Assembly: GCA_900315885.1 (NCBI GenBank)
Contig: ONAT01000009.1
Coordinates: 1 to 48,839 of the forward strand
DNA length: 48,839 nucleotides
DNA from: an uncultured Erysipelotrichaceae bacterium
Lineage (GTDB): Bacteria; Bacillota_I; Bacilli_A; RFN20; CAG-826
Direction: 5' to 3'
Below, piece by piece: positions 1 through 6,675 of the stretch. Below the pieces are notes generated by a model. That model saw only the letters and a program-made list of their open reading frames with translations, was not told where the DNA came from and searched no databases. The translations under genes and the position numbers were made by a program. Each line of letters opens with the position of its first letter. Position 1 is the first letter of the stretch.

Positions 1-43
1 TTCATTCTTTTTGTATGCTTTTTTCTTTTCCTTAAACACCTTA

Positions 44-73
44 ATTATACAAATTAATTGGTAAATTAATCAA
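44..73 (-). promoter_or_regulatory. Putative outward-facing promoter at the left end
   Basis: Read on the minus strand, TTGATT (68-73) and TATAAT (44-49) are separated by 18 bases. This would drive a gene lying beyond the left edge of the window. No complete gene for it is visible here, and AT-rich sequence makes chance matches likely. Confidence 0.35.
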
Positions 74-161
74 CAATAAAAGGTCATATCCATTTTTTTG
101 CTTGATACGGCCTTGTTTCTCCTTGTTTTCTATTTTTTGGATTTGATTTTTTTATTTAACA

Positions 162-253
162 CTATATCGTTTCATTTGACCCTTTTTATTGCTTGTTTTT
201 TTGTTTTATTCTTTTTTTCCCTTTATTTGTCGCATTTACTTGTTCCACTAACA
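162..253 (-). repeat. 92-bp inverted repeat, left copy
   Basis: Read on the minus strand, this segment is identical, base for base, to 48743-48834 on the plus strand. The identity stops abruptly on both sides. It covers the last 21 codons of a small gene, the intergenic ribosome binding site and the first codons (MKRY) of the next gene. The two copies face each other in inverted orientation at the extreme ends of the window. Confidence 0.93.
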
Positions 254-254
254 T
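186..254 (-). pseudogene. Truncated copy of the small basic protein gene at 48673-48810
   Basis: A 22-codon open frame starts at an ATG created at the repeat boundary. From its second codon on, it encodes the same 21 C-terminal residues (LVEQVNATNK... to KNKQ) as the 45-residue protein at the right end of the window. The N-terminal half and the structured leader found upstream of the intact copy are missing. The overlapping follow-on gene start (MKRY) is also present on the minus strand but runs into a stop after seven codons (MKRYSVK). I see no good ribosome binding site, only AGG ten bases upstream. I read this as a remnant of a duplicated two-gene unit, not an active gene. A functional micropeptide cannot be excluded. 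Confidence 0.5.
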
Positions 255-294
255 ATAAATAAACCTAGTATTGTTGTTTTTTTATTTCAGTTAA

Positions 295-320
295 GAAAAA
301 AGCCCCTTAAAAAGGAGCTT
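295..320 (-). terminator. Rho-independent terminator of rpmG-secE-nusG
   Basis: On the minus strand AAGCTCCTT, a three-base loop and AAGGGGCTT form a nine-pair stem with one G-U pair, followed by a T run. It lies six bases after the nusG stop. It means that rplK, which follows nusG in many Bacilli, is not co-transcribed here. Confidence 0.85.
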
Positions 321-326
321 AAAAAT

Positions 327-866
327 TTAAATTTTGTCAATTTCAGAAAAGTCTACTTCTACAGTTGTTGATCTACCAAAGAAGACAGTTTCAACTTTAA
401 CTGTACCAGTTTCAGTATTGATTTCTGTGATTTGTCCTTCGCTACCTTCAAGTGGTCCACGTAAGACTTTAACATAATCTCCAACTGCATAACGTGAGTA
501 CATGCTCTTATCAACCATACCCATGCTCTTCAAGACTGGTTCAATTTCTTCAACTGGAATAGGGAAAGGTTTTGTACCTCCACCTGATGATCCGACGAAT
601 CCAGTAACACCTGGAGTATTTCTAACCATGAACCATGCTTCATCAGTCATAATCATTTCGATGAAGACATAGCCTGGATATAAATTCTTCAATTTTGTCT
701 TTCCTGTTGGTTGACCATCTTTTAAAACTGGTTGCTCAACTTCTGCAACAATTATTCTAAAAACATAATCTTCTAATCCCATTGATACGACACGGCGTTC
801 AAGATTAGCCTTGACTTTATCTTCGTGTCCAGAATAGCTATTAACTACATACCATTGTTTTTCCAT
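327..866 (-). CDS. nusG: Transcription termination/antitermination factor NusG
   Basis: NusG binds the RNA polymerase clamp through its N-terminal NGN domain and modulates pausing and termination; its C-terminal KOW domain contacts partners such as ribosomal protein S10 or Rho. The product is 179 residues, close to the usual Bacilli length. It starts WYVVNSYSGHEDKV, has the NGN core LYPGYVFIEM with NTPGVTGFVG, and ends in a KOW segment around residues 125-160 (VGDYVKVLRGPLEGSEG). An AGGATT-type ribosome binding site precedes the ATG. The gene is the last of rpmG-secE-nusG and is followed immediately by a terminator. The identification is secure from sequence and context. Confidence 0.98.
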   Translation of the reverse strand: MEKQWYVVNSYSGHEDKVKANLERRVVSMGLEDYVFRIIVAEVEQPVLKDGQPTGKTKLKNLYPGYVFIEMIMTDEAWFMVRNTPGVTGFVGSSGGGTKPFPIPVEEIEPVLKSMGMVDKSMYSRYAVGDYVKVLRGPLEGSEGQITEINTETGTVKVETVFFGRSTTVEVDFSEIDKI

Positions 867-888
867 GTTTCAATCCTCCGCAAACAAA

Positions 889-1083
889 TTATTTTGAGAA
901 TGTATCACGTAAAATTTGTAACAATTTGCCCGCGATAAAATCATCTAAAGAAAGCCACAATGCAGCGATAATCGAAATAACTAAAACGACACCAAGAGAT
1001 TTCAAAACGGTCTCTCGACTTGGCCAACGAACTCTCTTACCTTCTTTTACAACGCCTTGAAAATATTTCTTTGTTTTTCCCAT
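889..1083 (-). CDS. secE: Preprotein translocase subunit SecE
   Basis: SecE is the small essential clamp subunit of the SecYEG protein-export channel in the cytoplasmic membrane. The 64-residue product has the short single-span form typical of Bacillota: an amphipathic N-terminal region with the conserved VRWPSRETVLKS segment (about residues 18-29), then one hydrophobic helix (about 30-47). AGGAGG lies seven bases before the ATG and overlaps the end of rpmG. Its position between rpmG and nusG is the classical order. The partner secY is encoded at 16437-17792 in the ribosomal superoperon. Confidence 0.97.
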   Translation of the reverse strand: MGKTKKYFQGVVKEGKRVRWPSRETVLKSLGVVLVISIIAALWLSLDDFIAGKLLQILRDTFSK

Positions 1084-1092
1084 AGTGACCTC

Positions 1093-1236
1093 CTACTTGC
1101 TCTCTTTATGTAATGTTTGAGCATTACATTTAGGGCAATATTTCTTAATCTCTAAACGAGGTTGAGTTTTTTGTTTTGTGGTTGTGTAGTTTCTAGACAA
1201 ACATTGTGTACAGATAAGTATCACTTTTTCACGCAT
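1093..1236 (-). CDS. rpmG: 50S ribosomal protein L33 (zinc-ribbon type)
   Basis: A 47-residue open frame begins [12 protein letters not shown] and ends HKESK. It has two CxxC pairs (C9/C12 and C34/C37), so this is the zinc-binding form of L33, a small protein of the large ribosomal subunit near the E site. GAGGTG stands upstream of the ATG, and a good promoter lies 27 bases further up. The position directly before secE and nusG matches rpmGB of Bacillus. The gene is short and easily missed, but the family signature is clear. Confidence 0.95.
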   Translation of the reverse strand: MREKVILICTQCLSRNYTTTKQKTQPRLEIKKYCPKCNAQTLHKESK

Positions 1237-1262
1237 ACAAAAACACCTCATTTCGATAATAG

Positions 1263-1291
1263 AATATAACATGTTAGAAAAAATTAGTCAA
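1263..1291 (-). promoter_or_regulatory. Promoter of rpmG-secE-nusG
   Basis: On the minus strand TTGACT (1286-1291), a 17-base spacer and TATATT (1263-1268) match a housekeeping promoter well. The predicted start lies about 20 bases before the L33 ribosome binding site. This separates the rpmG-secE-nusG unit from the upstream sigma-factor gene. Confidence 0.75.
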
Positions 1292-1338
1292 TTTTATATT
1301 TTAAATATAAATAATTTTTTGTAAATAAGTAAGCAAAA

Positions 1339-1926
1339 TCACTTTATTTTTTTAATCTTTTTGATTGATACATCTGGCTGTGTTACAGCAATATTTAATT
1401 TATCTGCTATCTCGGCATATGTGTATCCTGATGCCTTTAACATCAATACCATTTTGTCTTTTTTTGATAAATACTCTTCATCAATTTCATTAAAACTATC
1501 AAATCTTTCATTATTTTCAATCCATTTTGTAATTGACGTATCGTGATCTGGTATTACTTCTTCGTATTTTAAACTAGAATCTTCAAAAACATTTTCATCA
1601 AGATTAATGTAAGTTTCTAATAAGCGATAATGCTCTATCGCTTCAGAGACAAATTTTGTTAATCCTTGGTTAATTACCATGTTTAGGAATGTTTTGATAC
1701 TTGATTTTTCTTTGACATAATATTTTAAATTTTTATAGATGCAAATGCACGCAATGCTCTTTAATTCAGTTAAGTCAATTCCACACATTTTTGCACTTTT
1801 TGCATAACTAAAACAAACTATAGTAATTAGATTTTTGTACCTAAAAAGAAGCATATTAAATGCTTCGTTATCATTTTGTTTAATTAATTCTATTAGTTCG
1901 TCGTCTGATAAGTTAGATTTATTCAT
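1339..1926 (-). CDS. Sigma-70 family factor in the sigH position (divergent)
   Basis: The 195-residue protein starts with DDELIELIKQNDNEAFNMLLFRYKNLI, the typical opening of a sigma-70 region 2, and ends with a region 4-like helix-turn-helix (SKKDKMVLMLKASGYTYAEIADKLNI, about residues 152-180). The centre is poorly conserved. Its location between rlmB and rpmG-secE-nusG is exactly that of sigH (sigma-30) in Bacillus, so I infer a SigH/ComX-like alternative sigma factor. GGAGGG precedes the ATG. The gene follows rlmB by 12 bases. In Bacillus SigH serves transition-state and competence genes; whether that role is kept cannot be read from the sequence. The short basic tail (KKIKKIK) ends just after the recognition helix. 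Confidence 0.75.
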   Translation of the reverse strand: MNKSNLSDDELIELIKQNDNEAFNMLLFRYKNLITIVCFSYAKSAKMCGIDLTELKSIACICIYKNLKYYVKEKSSIKTFLNMVINQGLTKFVSEAIEHYRLLETYINLDENVFEDSSLKYEEVIPDHDTSITKWIENNERFDSFNEIDEEYLSKKDKMVLMLKASGYTYAEIADKLNIAVTQPDVSIKKIKKIK

Positions 1927-1938
1927 AGCCCTCCGTAA

Positions 1939-2661
1939 TTAGGAAGGAAATCTGTTGTTAAAAATTTGTGCTAAATACACCGCTGTTGCAACTGAGGCAT
2001 TGAGAGAATTGACATGGCCGACCATTGTAATTTTGCTAATAAAATCACAATTTTCTAAAACCAATCGAGAAATGCCTTCTCCCTCTGATCCCACAACTAA
2101 CGCTATCGGACATTTGTAATCAATTTCACGATAGTCTTGCTTAGCTGAGCCATCAGAACCCACTATCCAATAACCATTGCTCTTTAATGTTTTAATTGTT
2201 TGTGCCAAATTAGTTACCATTGCCACTGGCACAAAATCAATTGCGCCCGTAGAAACTTTTGCAACAGTACTAGTCACACCCACTTGTCCGTTCTTTTTAA
2301 GAATTATCCCGTTTGCGCCAAACGCATCACAAGATCTTAGGATTGCACCTAAATTTTGTGGGTCTTTTACTCCGTCAAGAATAACAATTAATGGATATTG
2401 GGATTTTTTTGCTTTTTTGATTATATCTTCTAAAGAAGAATATTTATAATCATCGATTTCTGCAACTACACCTTGGTGATTGCCATTTTGTGCCATACGA
2501 TTTAAATCTTGCTTTGAACTTGTTTTCATTACAAGATTTTGTTTTTTTATTTCATCTAAAATAGAAAAAAGTGAAAAACCATCGGCTATATAAATGGCTT
2601 TAACCTTGTGTTCTTTTAGTGCACTTAACACCGTGTTCCTTCCATATATATATTGTGCCAT
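1939..2661 (-). CDS. rlmB: 23S rRNA 2'-O-methyltransferase, TrmH/SpoU family (RlmB)
   Basis: RlmB methylates the ribose of G2251 (E. coli numbering) in the peptidyl-transferase loop of 23S rRNA, using S-adenosylmethionine. The 240-residue product has an N-terminal substrate-binding domain opening with YGRNTVLSAL. The SPOUT catalytic domain carries the three SpoU motifs: LDGVKDPQNLGAILRSCDAF, VVGSEGEGIS and GHVNSLNASVATAV. These form the trefoil-knot cofactor pocket. It is transcribed with cysS and the mgtC-like gene upstream and the sigma factor downstream. The related tRNA Gm18 methylases are an alternative, but the position after cysS and before sigH favours RlmB. Confidence 0.92.
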   Translation of the reverse strand: MAQYIYGRNTVLSALKEHKVKAIYIADGFSLFSILDEIKKQNLVMKTSSKQDLNRMAQNGNHQGVVAEIDDYKYSSLEDIIKKAKKSQYPLIVILDGVKDPQNLGAILRSCDAFGANGIILKKNGQVGVTSTVAKVSTGAIDFVPVAMVTNLAQTIKTLKSNGYWIVGSDGSAKQDYREIDYKCPIALVVGSEGEGISRLVLENCDFISKITMVGHVNSLNASVATAVYLAQIFNNRFPS

Positions 2662-2708
2662 AATTTTTCACTCCTTTAACCCCAAATTTGTCTCATTTTA
2701 AAAGACAA

Positions 2709-3458
2709 TTAGTATTTAATTTCAAAAGGTTTTAGAGAAAGTCTTAAATCTTCTCCTAATAAATTAATTGTTTCAGTCTTGGCATTTAACATGCTAACAG
2801 TAATGCTAACAGCGTCTTGGCCATTATATGAACAAATTGTAGTTGAAATGTTTCTAATTAAAACATTGTATTTTTCGGCTGTTTCTTTAATAGTTTTCAA
2901 TGCACATGTGTCATATGTACAAATCATCGTTAATCTTGGTGTCTTTTCAAATGCTCTATTTTCCATTCTTCTTAAGAATTTCAAGACAACTAAAACGATA
3001 ATTGTCGAGAATATTGCAACAACAAATCTTCCTGCTCCTGCTGCTAAACCAATTGTCATAGAGACCCAAACGGTAGTCGCAGTAGTTAATCCTTTGATAT
3101 CAACACCAGTTTTCATAATTGCACCAGCGCCTAAGAAACCTATACCAGTTACTACTTGTGCTGCTAAACGAGCTGGATCATGATTTGGGAAAAAATTATA
3201 ATCAAATGCATAAATTGATAAATACATAACAAGTGCAGAACCTGCCGCAACTAGGATATGTGTTCTTAATCCCGCTGCGTGGCCATGAGATTCACGTTCA
3301 TAACCAATCATACCTGATAAAACACAGGCCAATAAAATACATAAAAATGCTAAAATAATATTACCAAATATACCTAAATTGTTGTTAAAAAATTTAACAA
3401 TATAGTCATCAATAGATGCGACATTTGGTGCGCTATCAGCTAAAAATTTCAATACCAT
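2709..3458 (-). CDS. MgtC/SapB family membrane protein
   Basis: The 249-residue protein has four to five hydrophobic segments in its first 150 residues and the family motifs GYERESHGHAAGLRTHILV and VVTGIGFLGAGAIMK with TTATTVWVSM. A soluble C-terminal domain of about 80 residues follows (from about 165), resembling the ACT-like tail of long MgtC proteins. MgtC proteins are linked to magnesium homeostasis and, in pathogens, to survival in macrophages and F-ATPase control; in free-living Bacilli their role is unclear. The gene sits 18 bases after cysS, where Bacillus carries mrnC (mini-RNase III). A GGAGGT site precedes the ATG. Co-transcription with cysS and rlmB is likely. Confidence 0.9.
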   Translation of the reverse strand: MVLKFLADSAPNVASIDDYIVKFFNNNLGIFGNIILAFLCILLACVLSGMIGYERESHGHAAGLRTHILVAAGSALVMYLSIYAFDYNFFPNHDPARLAAQVVTGIGFLGAGAIMKTGVDIKGLTTATTVWVSMTIGLAAGAGRFVVAIFSTIIVLVVLKFLRRMENRAFEKTPRLTMICTYDTCALKTIKETAEKYNVLIRNISTTICSYNGQDAVSITVSMLNAKTETINLLGEDLRLSLKPFEIKY

Positions 3459-3476
3459 CGTGTTGTACCTCCGAAT

Positions 3477-4814
3477 TTATAAAATATTTCTTTCAATTAA
3501 TTTGCTTCTAATAGAATCACTTGTTGCATAATCCTTATTAGCTTTAGCTAAATTATACTCAATTAAAAGCTTTTTGTCATCATTATTTAAAGTAGGATAA
3601 GCAATATTTAAGCCAAGAATGCTAACTTCATCACGAATTGTAGTAAACAATTGTTCTAAAAGTTTTAAATCTACTTCTTTTGTTCGCATTGCTTGATTTG
3701 CTTGTCTAATTACGTTATATAGTTCACTTAATGCATTCGCGGTGTTCAAGTCATCCGCGAGTGCATTTAAGAAAGGCTCAATATATGTCGCACATTTTCC
3801 ATCTAATCCAATGTCATTTAGTTGTAAAAGGACTGCTAATTGCTTCATAACATTAGTGATTTTTGTTAACTCTTTTGCATTTGTTAACAATAAATCTTCT
3901 GAGAAATTTACTGGAGCACGATAATGTGTGGAAATTAATAATAAACGTACACTATTTCCGCCATATTTTTTCAAAGCATCATGAGCGGTAACGACATTTC
4001 CTAAAGATTTTGACATCTTTTCGTTATTAATATTGATAAATCCATTGTGCATCCAATAATTAGCAATTGCGTGATGGTTAATAGCTTCCGATTGGGCAAT
4101 TTCATTTTCGTGATGTGGGAATTTTAAATCAAATCCTCCACCATGAATATCAATATGTCCGTTTTCAAATAAAGAATTAATCATAACAACACATTCAGTG
4201 TGCCAACCTGGGCGTCCTTTTGACCAAGGAGAATCCCATTTAATACCGACATCGGTGTGTTTCCATAAAGTAAAATCAAGTGGCGATTCTTTTTTAGAAT
4301 TTTCATCAATTCGCGCACCAACTAACAAATCTTCAATACGTGTATTGCTTAATTTGCCATAATCTTTAATCTTTTCAACACGGAAATAGACGTCGCCATC
4401 TACAACATAAGCGGAGCCATTTTTTACTAAACGATCAATAAAATCAATAATTTGATTCATATATTCCGTTACACGTGGAGTCACATTTGGCTTTAAAGCA
4501 TTAATATTTTTTAAATCTTCTTCAAAGGCCTCAATATACATCTTTGTAACTTCACTTTCAGGCATATTAAGTTCTATAGCTCTTTTGATAATTTTATCGT
4601 CAACATCAGTGTAATTGCTGACATATTTTACATCATATCCAATGTAAGTTAAAAAACGACGGAATGTATCAAAAACAACAACAGGACGCATATTACCAAT
4701 ATGAACAAAGTTATATACCGTAGGTCCACATACATACATTGATACCTTTCCTTCATTAATTGGTTTGAATGATTCTATTTGGTTTGTTAAAGAGTTATAA
4801 ATTCTAATTTCCAT
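3477..4814 (-). CDS. cysS: Cysteinyl-tRNA synthetase
   Basis: This class I enzyme charges tRNA-Cys with cysteine. The 445-residue product has YVCGPTVYN with the zinc-ligand cysteine near residue 29, the HIGN signature at about 37-40, the second zinc-ligand region WHTECVVM, IHGGGFDLKFPHHENE with further ligands, and the KMSKSLGN loop. The anticodon-recognition region is somewhat shorter than in Bacillus (about 466 residues in total there). GAGGCGATG precedes the start. It is the first gene of cysS-mgtC-rlmB-sigH. A -10 element TATAAT lies at 4836-4841, close to the terminator of the upstream hydrogenase operon. Confidence 0.98.
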   Translation of the reverse strand: MEIRIYNSLTNQIESFKPINEGKVSMYVCGPTVYNFVHIGNMRPVVVFDTFRRFLTYIGYDVKYVSNYTDVDDKIIKRAIELNMPESEVTKMYIEAFEEDLKNINALKPNVTPRVTEYMNQIIDFIDRLVKNGSAYVVDGDVYFRVEKIKDYGKLSNTRIEDLLVGARIDENSKKESPLDFTLWKHTDVGIKWDSPWSKGRPGWHTECVVMINSLFENGHIDIHGGGFDLKFPHHENEIAQSEAINHHAIANYWMHNGFININNEKMSKSLGNVVTAHDALKKYGGNSVRLLLISTHYRAPVNFSEDLLLTNAKELTKITNVMKQLAVLLQLNDIGLDGKCATYIEPFLNALADDLNTANALSELYNVIRQANQAMRTKEVDLKLLEQLFTTIRDEVSILGLNIAYPTLNNDDKKLLIEYNLAKANKDYATSDSIRSKLIERNIL

Positions 4815-4835
4815 GGTTCATCGCCTCGAATAATG

Positions 4836-4841
4836 ATTATA
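4836..4841 (-). promoter_or_regulatory. Likely -10 element of the cysS promoter
   Basis: A perfect TATAAT on the minus strand, 22 bases before the cysS start codon. The matching -35 position falls in the T-rich tail of the hydA terminator and is a poor match, so the promoter is only partly supported. Confidence 0.45.
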
Positions 4842-4860
4842 GCATTTTTTTATAAAATAA

Positions 4861-4886
4861 AAAAGGGGACTGAATAATCAGTCCTC
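4861..4886 (-). terminator. Rho-independent terminator of hydCBA
   Basis: On the minus strand GAGGACTGA, a four-base loop and TCAGTCCCC (one G-U pair) form a nine-pair stem followed by TTTTT. It lies eight bases after the hydA stop. Confidence 0.9.
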
Positions 4887-4894
4887 AATTTTTA

Positions 4895-6664
4895 TTATTT
4901 TGGGAAACGTTCTCTAGCCTTATATGTTGTATGAAGTAATTCGTGAGCCTTATGACTATTTGGTTCGCCTAAGTAATTTTTGTACAAATCTTGAATTTGT
5001 TTATTCTTATGAGATTGTCTTAAGACTTGTCTTTCATCTTCAGAATATAGCGCATTTGCGCGTTTTTCTTTATATGTATCAAGAATATTTGCATCTTCAT
5101 TTGGTAAGAAGCAAGGTTTGACAAATGGTTGTCCTCCACCATTGATACATCCGCCTGGGCATCCCATAATTTCAATAAATGCATATGGTGATTTTCCTGC
5201 ACGAATATCATCTAATAATGGTTTAGCATTTTTCATACCATGAGCAACTGCAACTTTAACAACTGTGCCATCCATGTCAATTGCGGCTTCTTTTACACCT
5301 TCAAATCCACGTACTTCTTTAAATTCTACAAGTTCGTGTTCTTTGCCTGTGACCATATGGTAAGCAGTTCTAAGTGCCGCTTCCATAACGCCACCTGTGA
5401 CACCGAATATTACGCCAGCGCCAGTGTATTCACCAAGTAAATCTTGATCAAATTCTTCATCTGGTAAATGAACAAAATCAATACCAGAACGTTTAATTAA
5501 TTTGCCTAATTCACGTGTTGTTAAGACAGCATCAACATCTTTTAAGCCCTCTTTGTTTGCGTTTTCAGGTCTTTCTTTTTCATATTTCTTTGCAGTACAA
5601 GGCATAATAGAAACAACGAAAATGTCTTTTGGATCTAAATTATTCTTTTCTGCAAAATATGATTTAACAATTGCACCCATCATTTCATGAGGTGATTTAC
5701 AACTTGATAAATGTCCTAATAGATCGCCATAGAAATATTCAGCATAATTGACCCATCCTGGTGAACAAGATGTAATCATTGGGAGCATTCCACCTGTTTT
5801 AATACGATTTAATAATTCGGTTGCTTCTTCCATAATGGTTAAATCAGCACCAAAATCTGTATCATAAACGCGGTTAAATCCTAAACGTTTTAATGCTGCG
5901 ACCATTTTTCCTGTAACAGGAGTTCCGATACGCATACCGAATTCTTCGCCCAAAGCTGCACGAACAGCTGGAGCTGTTTGAACAACAATAAATTTACCTT
6001 GTCTACGAGCTTCATCTACTAATTCGATTTCGCTCTTTTCTGCTAAAGCACCTGTTGGACAGACGTTAACACATTGTCCACATAACATACATGGTGATTG
6101 AGCCATTGATCTATTGTAAGCAGGTCCTACAACAGTTCTAAATCCACGATTTTCAAATCCTAGGATTCCAATACCTTGGACATTCTTACATCTTTCAACA
6201 CAACGTCCACATAAAATACATTTTGATGTATCTCTAATGATTGATGGTGTTAATTCATCAATTGTGGTTGGTGTCTTTGTACCTTCATACATATCATCGC
6301 GTGCGCCAGTAATTTGTGCAACATGTAATAATTCACAATTGCCATTCTTTGAACATTGTTGACAGTTCTTAGAGTGGTTAGAAAGTAATAATTCCACACT
6401 TGTTCTTCTTGCTGCTACTGCTTTTGGAGAAGAAATTGTGATTTCCATACCTTCCGCTACTGGATAGACACAAGATGCTACTAATCCTCTTGCACCTGTT
6501 GCTTCAACTAAACAAACACGGCAAGAACCTCTTGAACATTCACCATTGTTAAAAGCGCATAAAGAAGGAATTGTATATCCGCATCTCTTACATGCTTCTA
6601 AAATAGTTAATCCTTTTTCAACTTGATAAGGGTGACCTTCAATTTTAATATTAATTAATTCCAT
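4895..6664 (-). CDS. hydA: [FeFe] hydrogenase catalytic subunit HydA (NADH-linked type)
   Basis: HydA reduces protons to H2 (or the reverse) and, with HydB and HydC, exchanges electrons with NADH and usually ferredoxin. The start is taken at ATG (MELINIK), seven bases after GAGGT, giving 589 residues; a GTG three codons earlier overlaps that site. Seen domains: N-terminal [2Fe-2S] fold with C36, C48, C51, C65; a His-Cys3 cluster motif (H97, C101, C104, C110); two [4Fe-4S] ferredoxin motifs (C149-C159 and C192-C202); and the H-cluster motifs L1 TSCSPGW (C300), L2 MPCTAKKYE (C356) and L3 MGCPGGCINGGGQP (C502, C506). A C-terminal small-subunit tail follows. All H-cluster cysteines are present. 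It is the last gene of hydC-hydB-hydA. The maturases HydE, HydF and HydG are not in this window. Confidence 0.97.
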   Translation of the reverse strand: MELINIKIEGHPYQVEKGLTILEACKRCGYTIPSLCAFNNGECSRGSCRVCLVEATGARGLVASCVYPVAEGMEITISSPKAVAARRTSVELLLSNHSKNCQQCSKNGNCELLHVAQITGARDDMYEGTKTPTTIDELTPSIIRDTSKCILCGRCVERCKNVQGIGILGFENRGFRTVVGPAYNRSMAQSPCMLCGQCVNVCPTGALAEKSEIELVDEARRQGKFIVVQTAPAVRAALGEEFGMRIGTPVTGKMVAALKRLGFNRVYDTDFGADLTIMEEATELLNRIKTGGMLPMITSCSPGWVNYAEYFYGDLLGHLSSCKSPHEMMGAIVKSYFAEKNNLDPKDIFVVSIMPCTAKKYEKERPENANKEGLKDVDAVLTTRELGKLIKRSGIDFVHLPDEEFDQDLLGEYTGAGVIFGVTGGVMEAALRTAYHMVTGKEHELVEFKEVRGFEGVKEAAIDMDGTVVKVAVAHGMKNAKPLLDDIRAGKSPYAFIEIMGCPGGCINGGGQPFVKPCFLPNEDANILDTYKEKRANALYSEDERQVLRQSHKNKQIQDLYKNYLGEPNSHKAHELLHTTYKARERFPK

Positions 6665-6675
6665 TTTCTTCACCT

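Noticed and set aside
1-161. Protein gene in the left end, minus strand
   Set aside because: Only very short frames such as MDMTFYC are open; I see a possible promoter but no gene.
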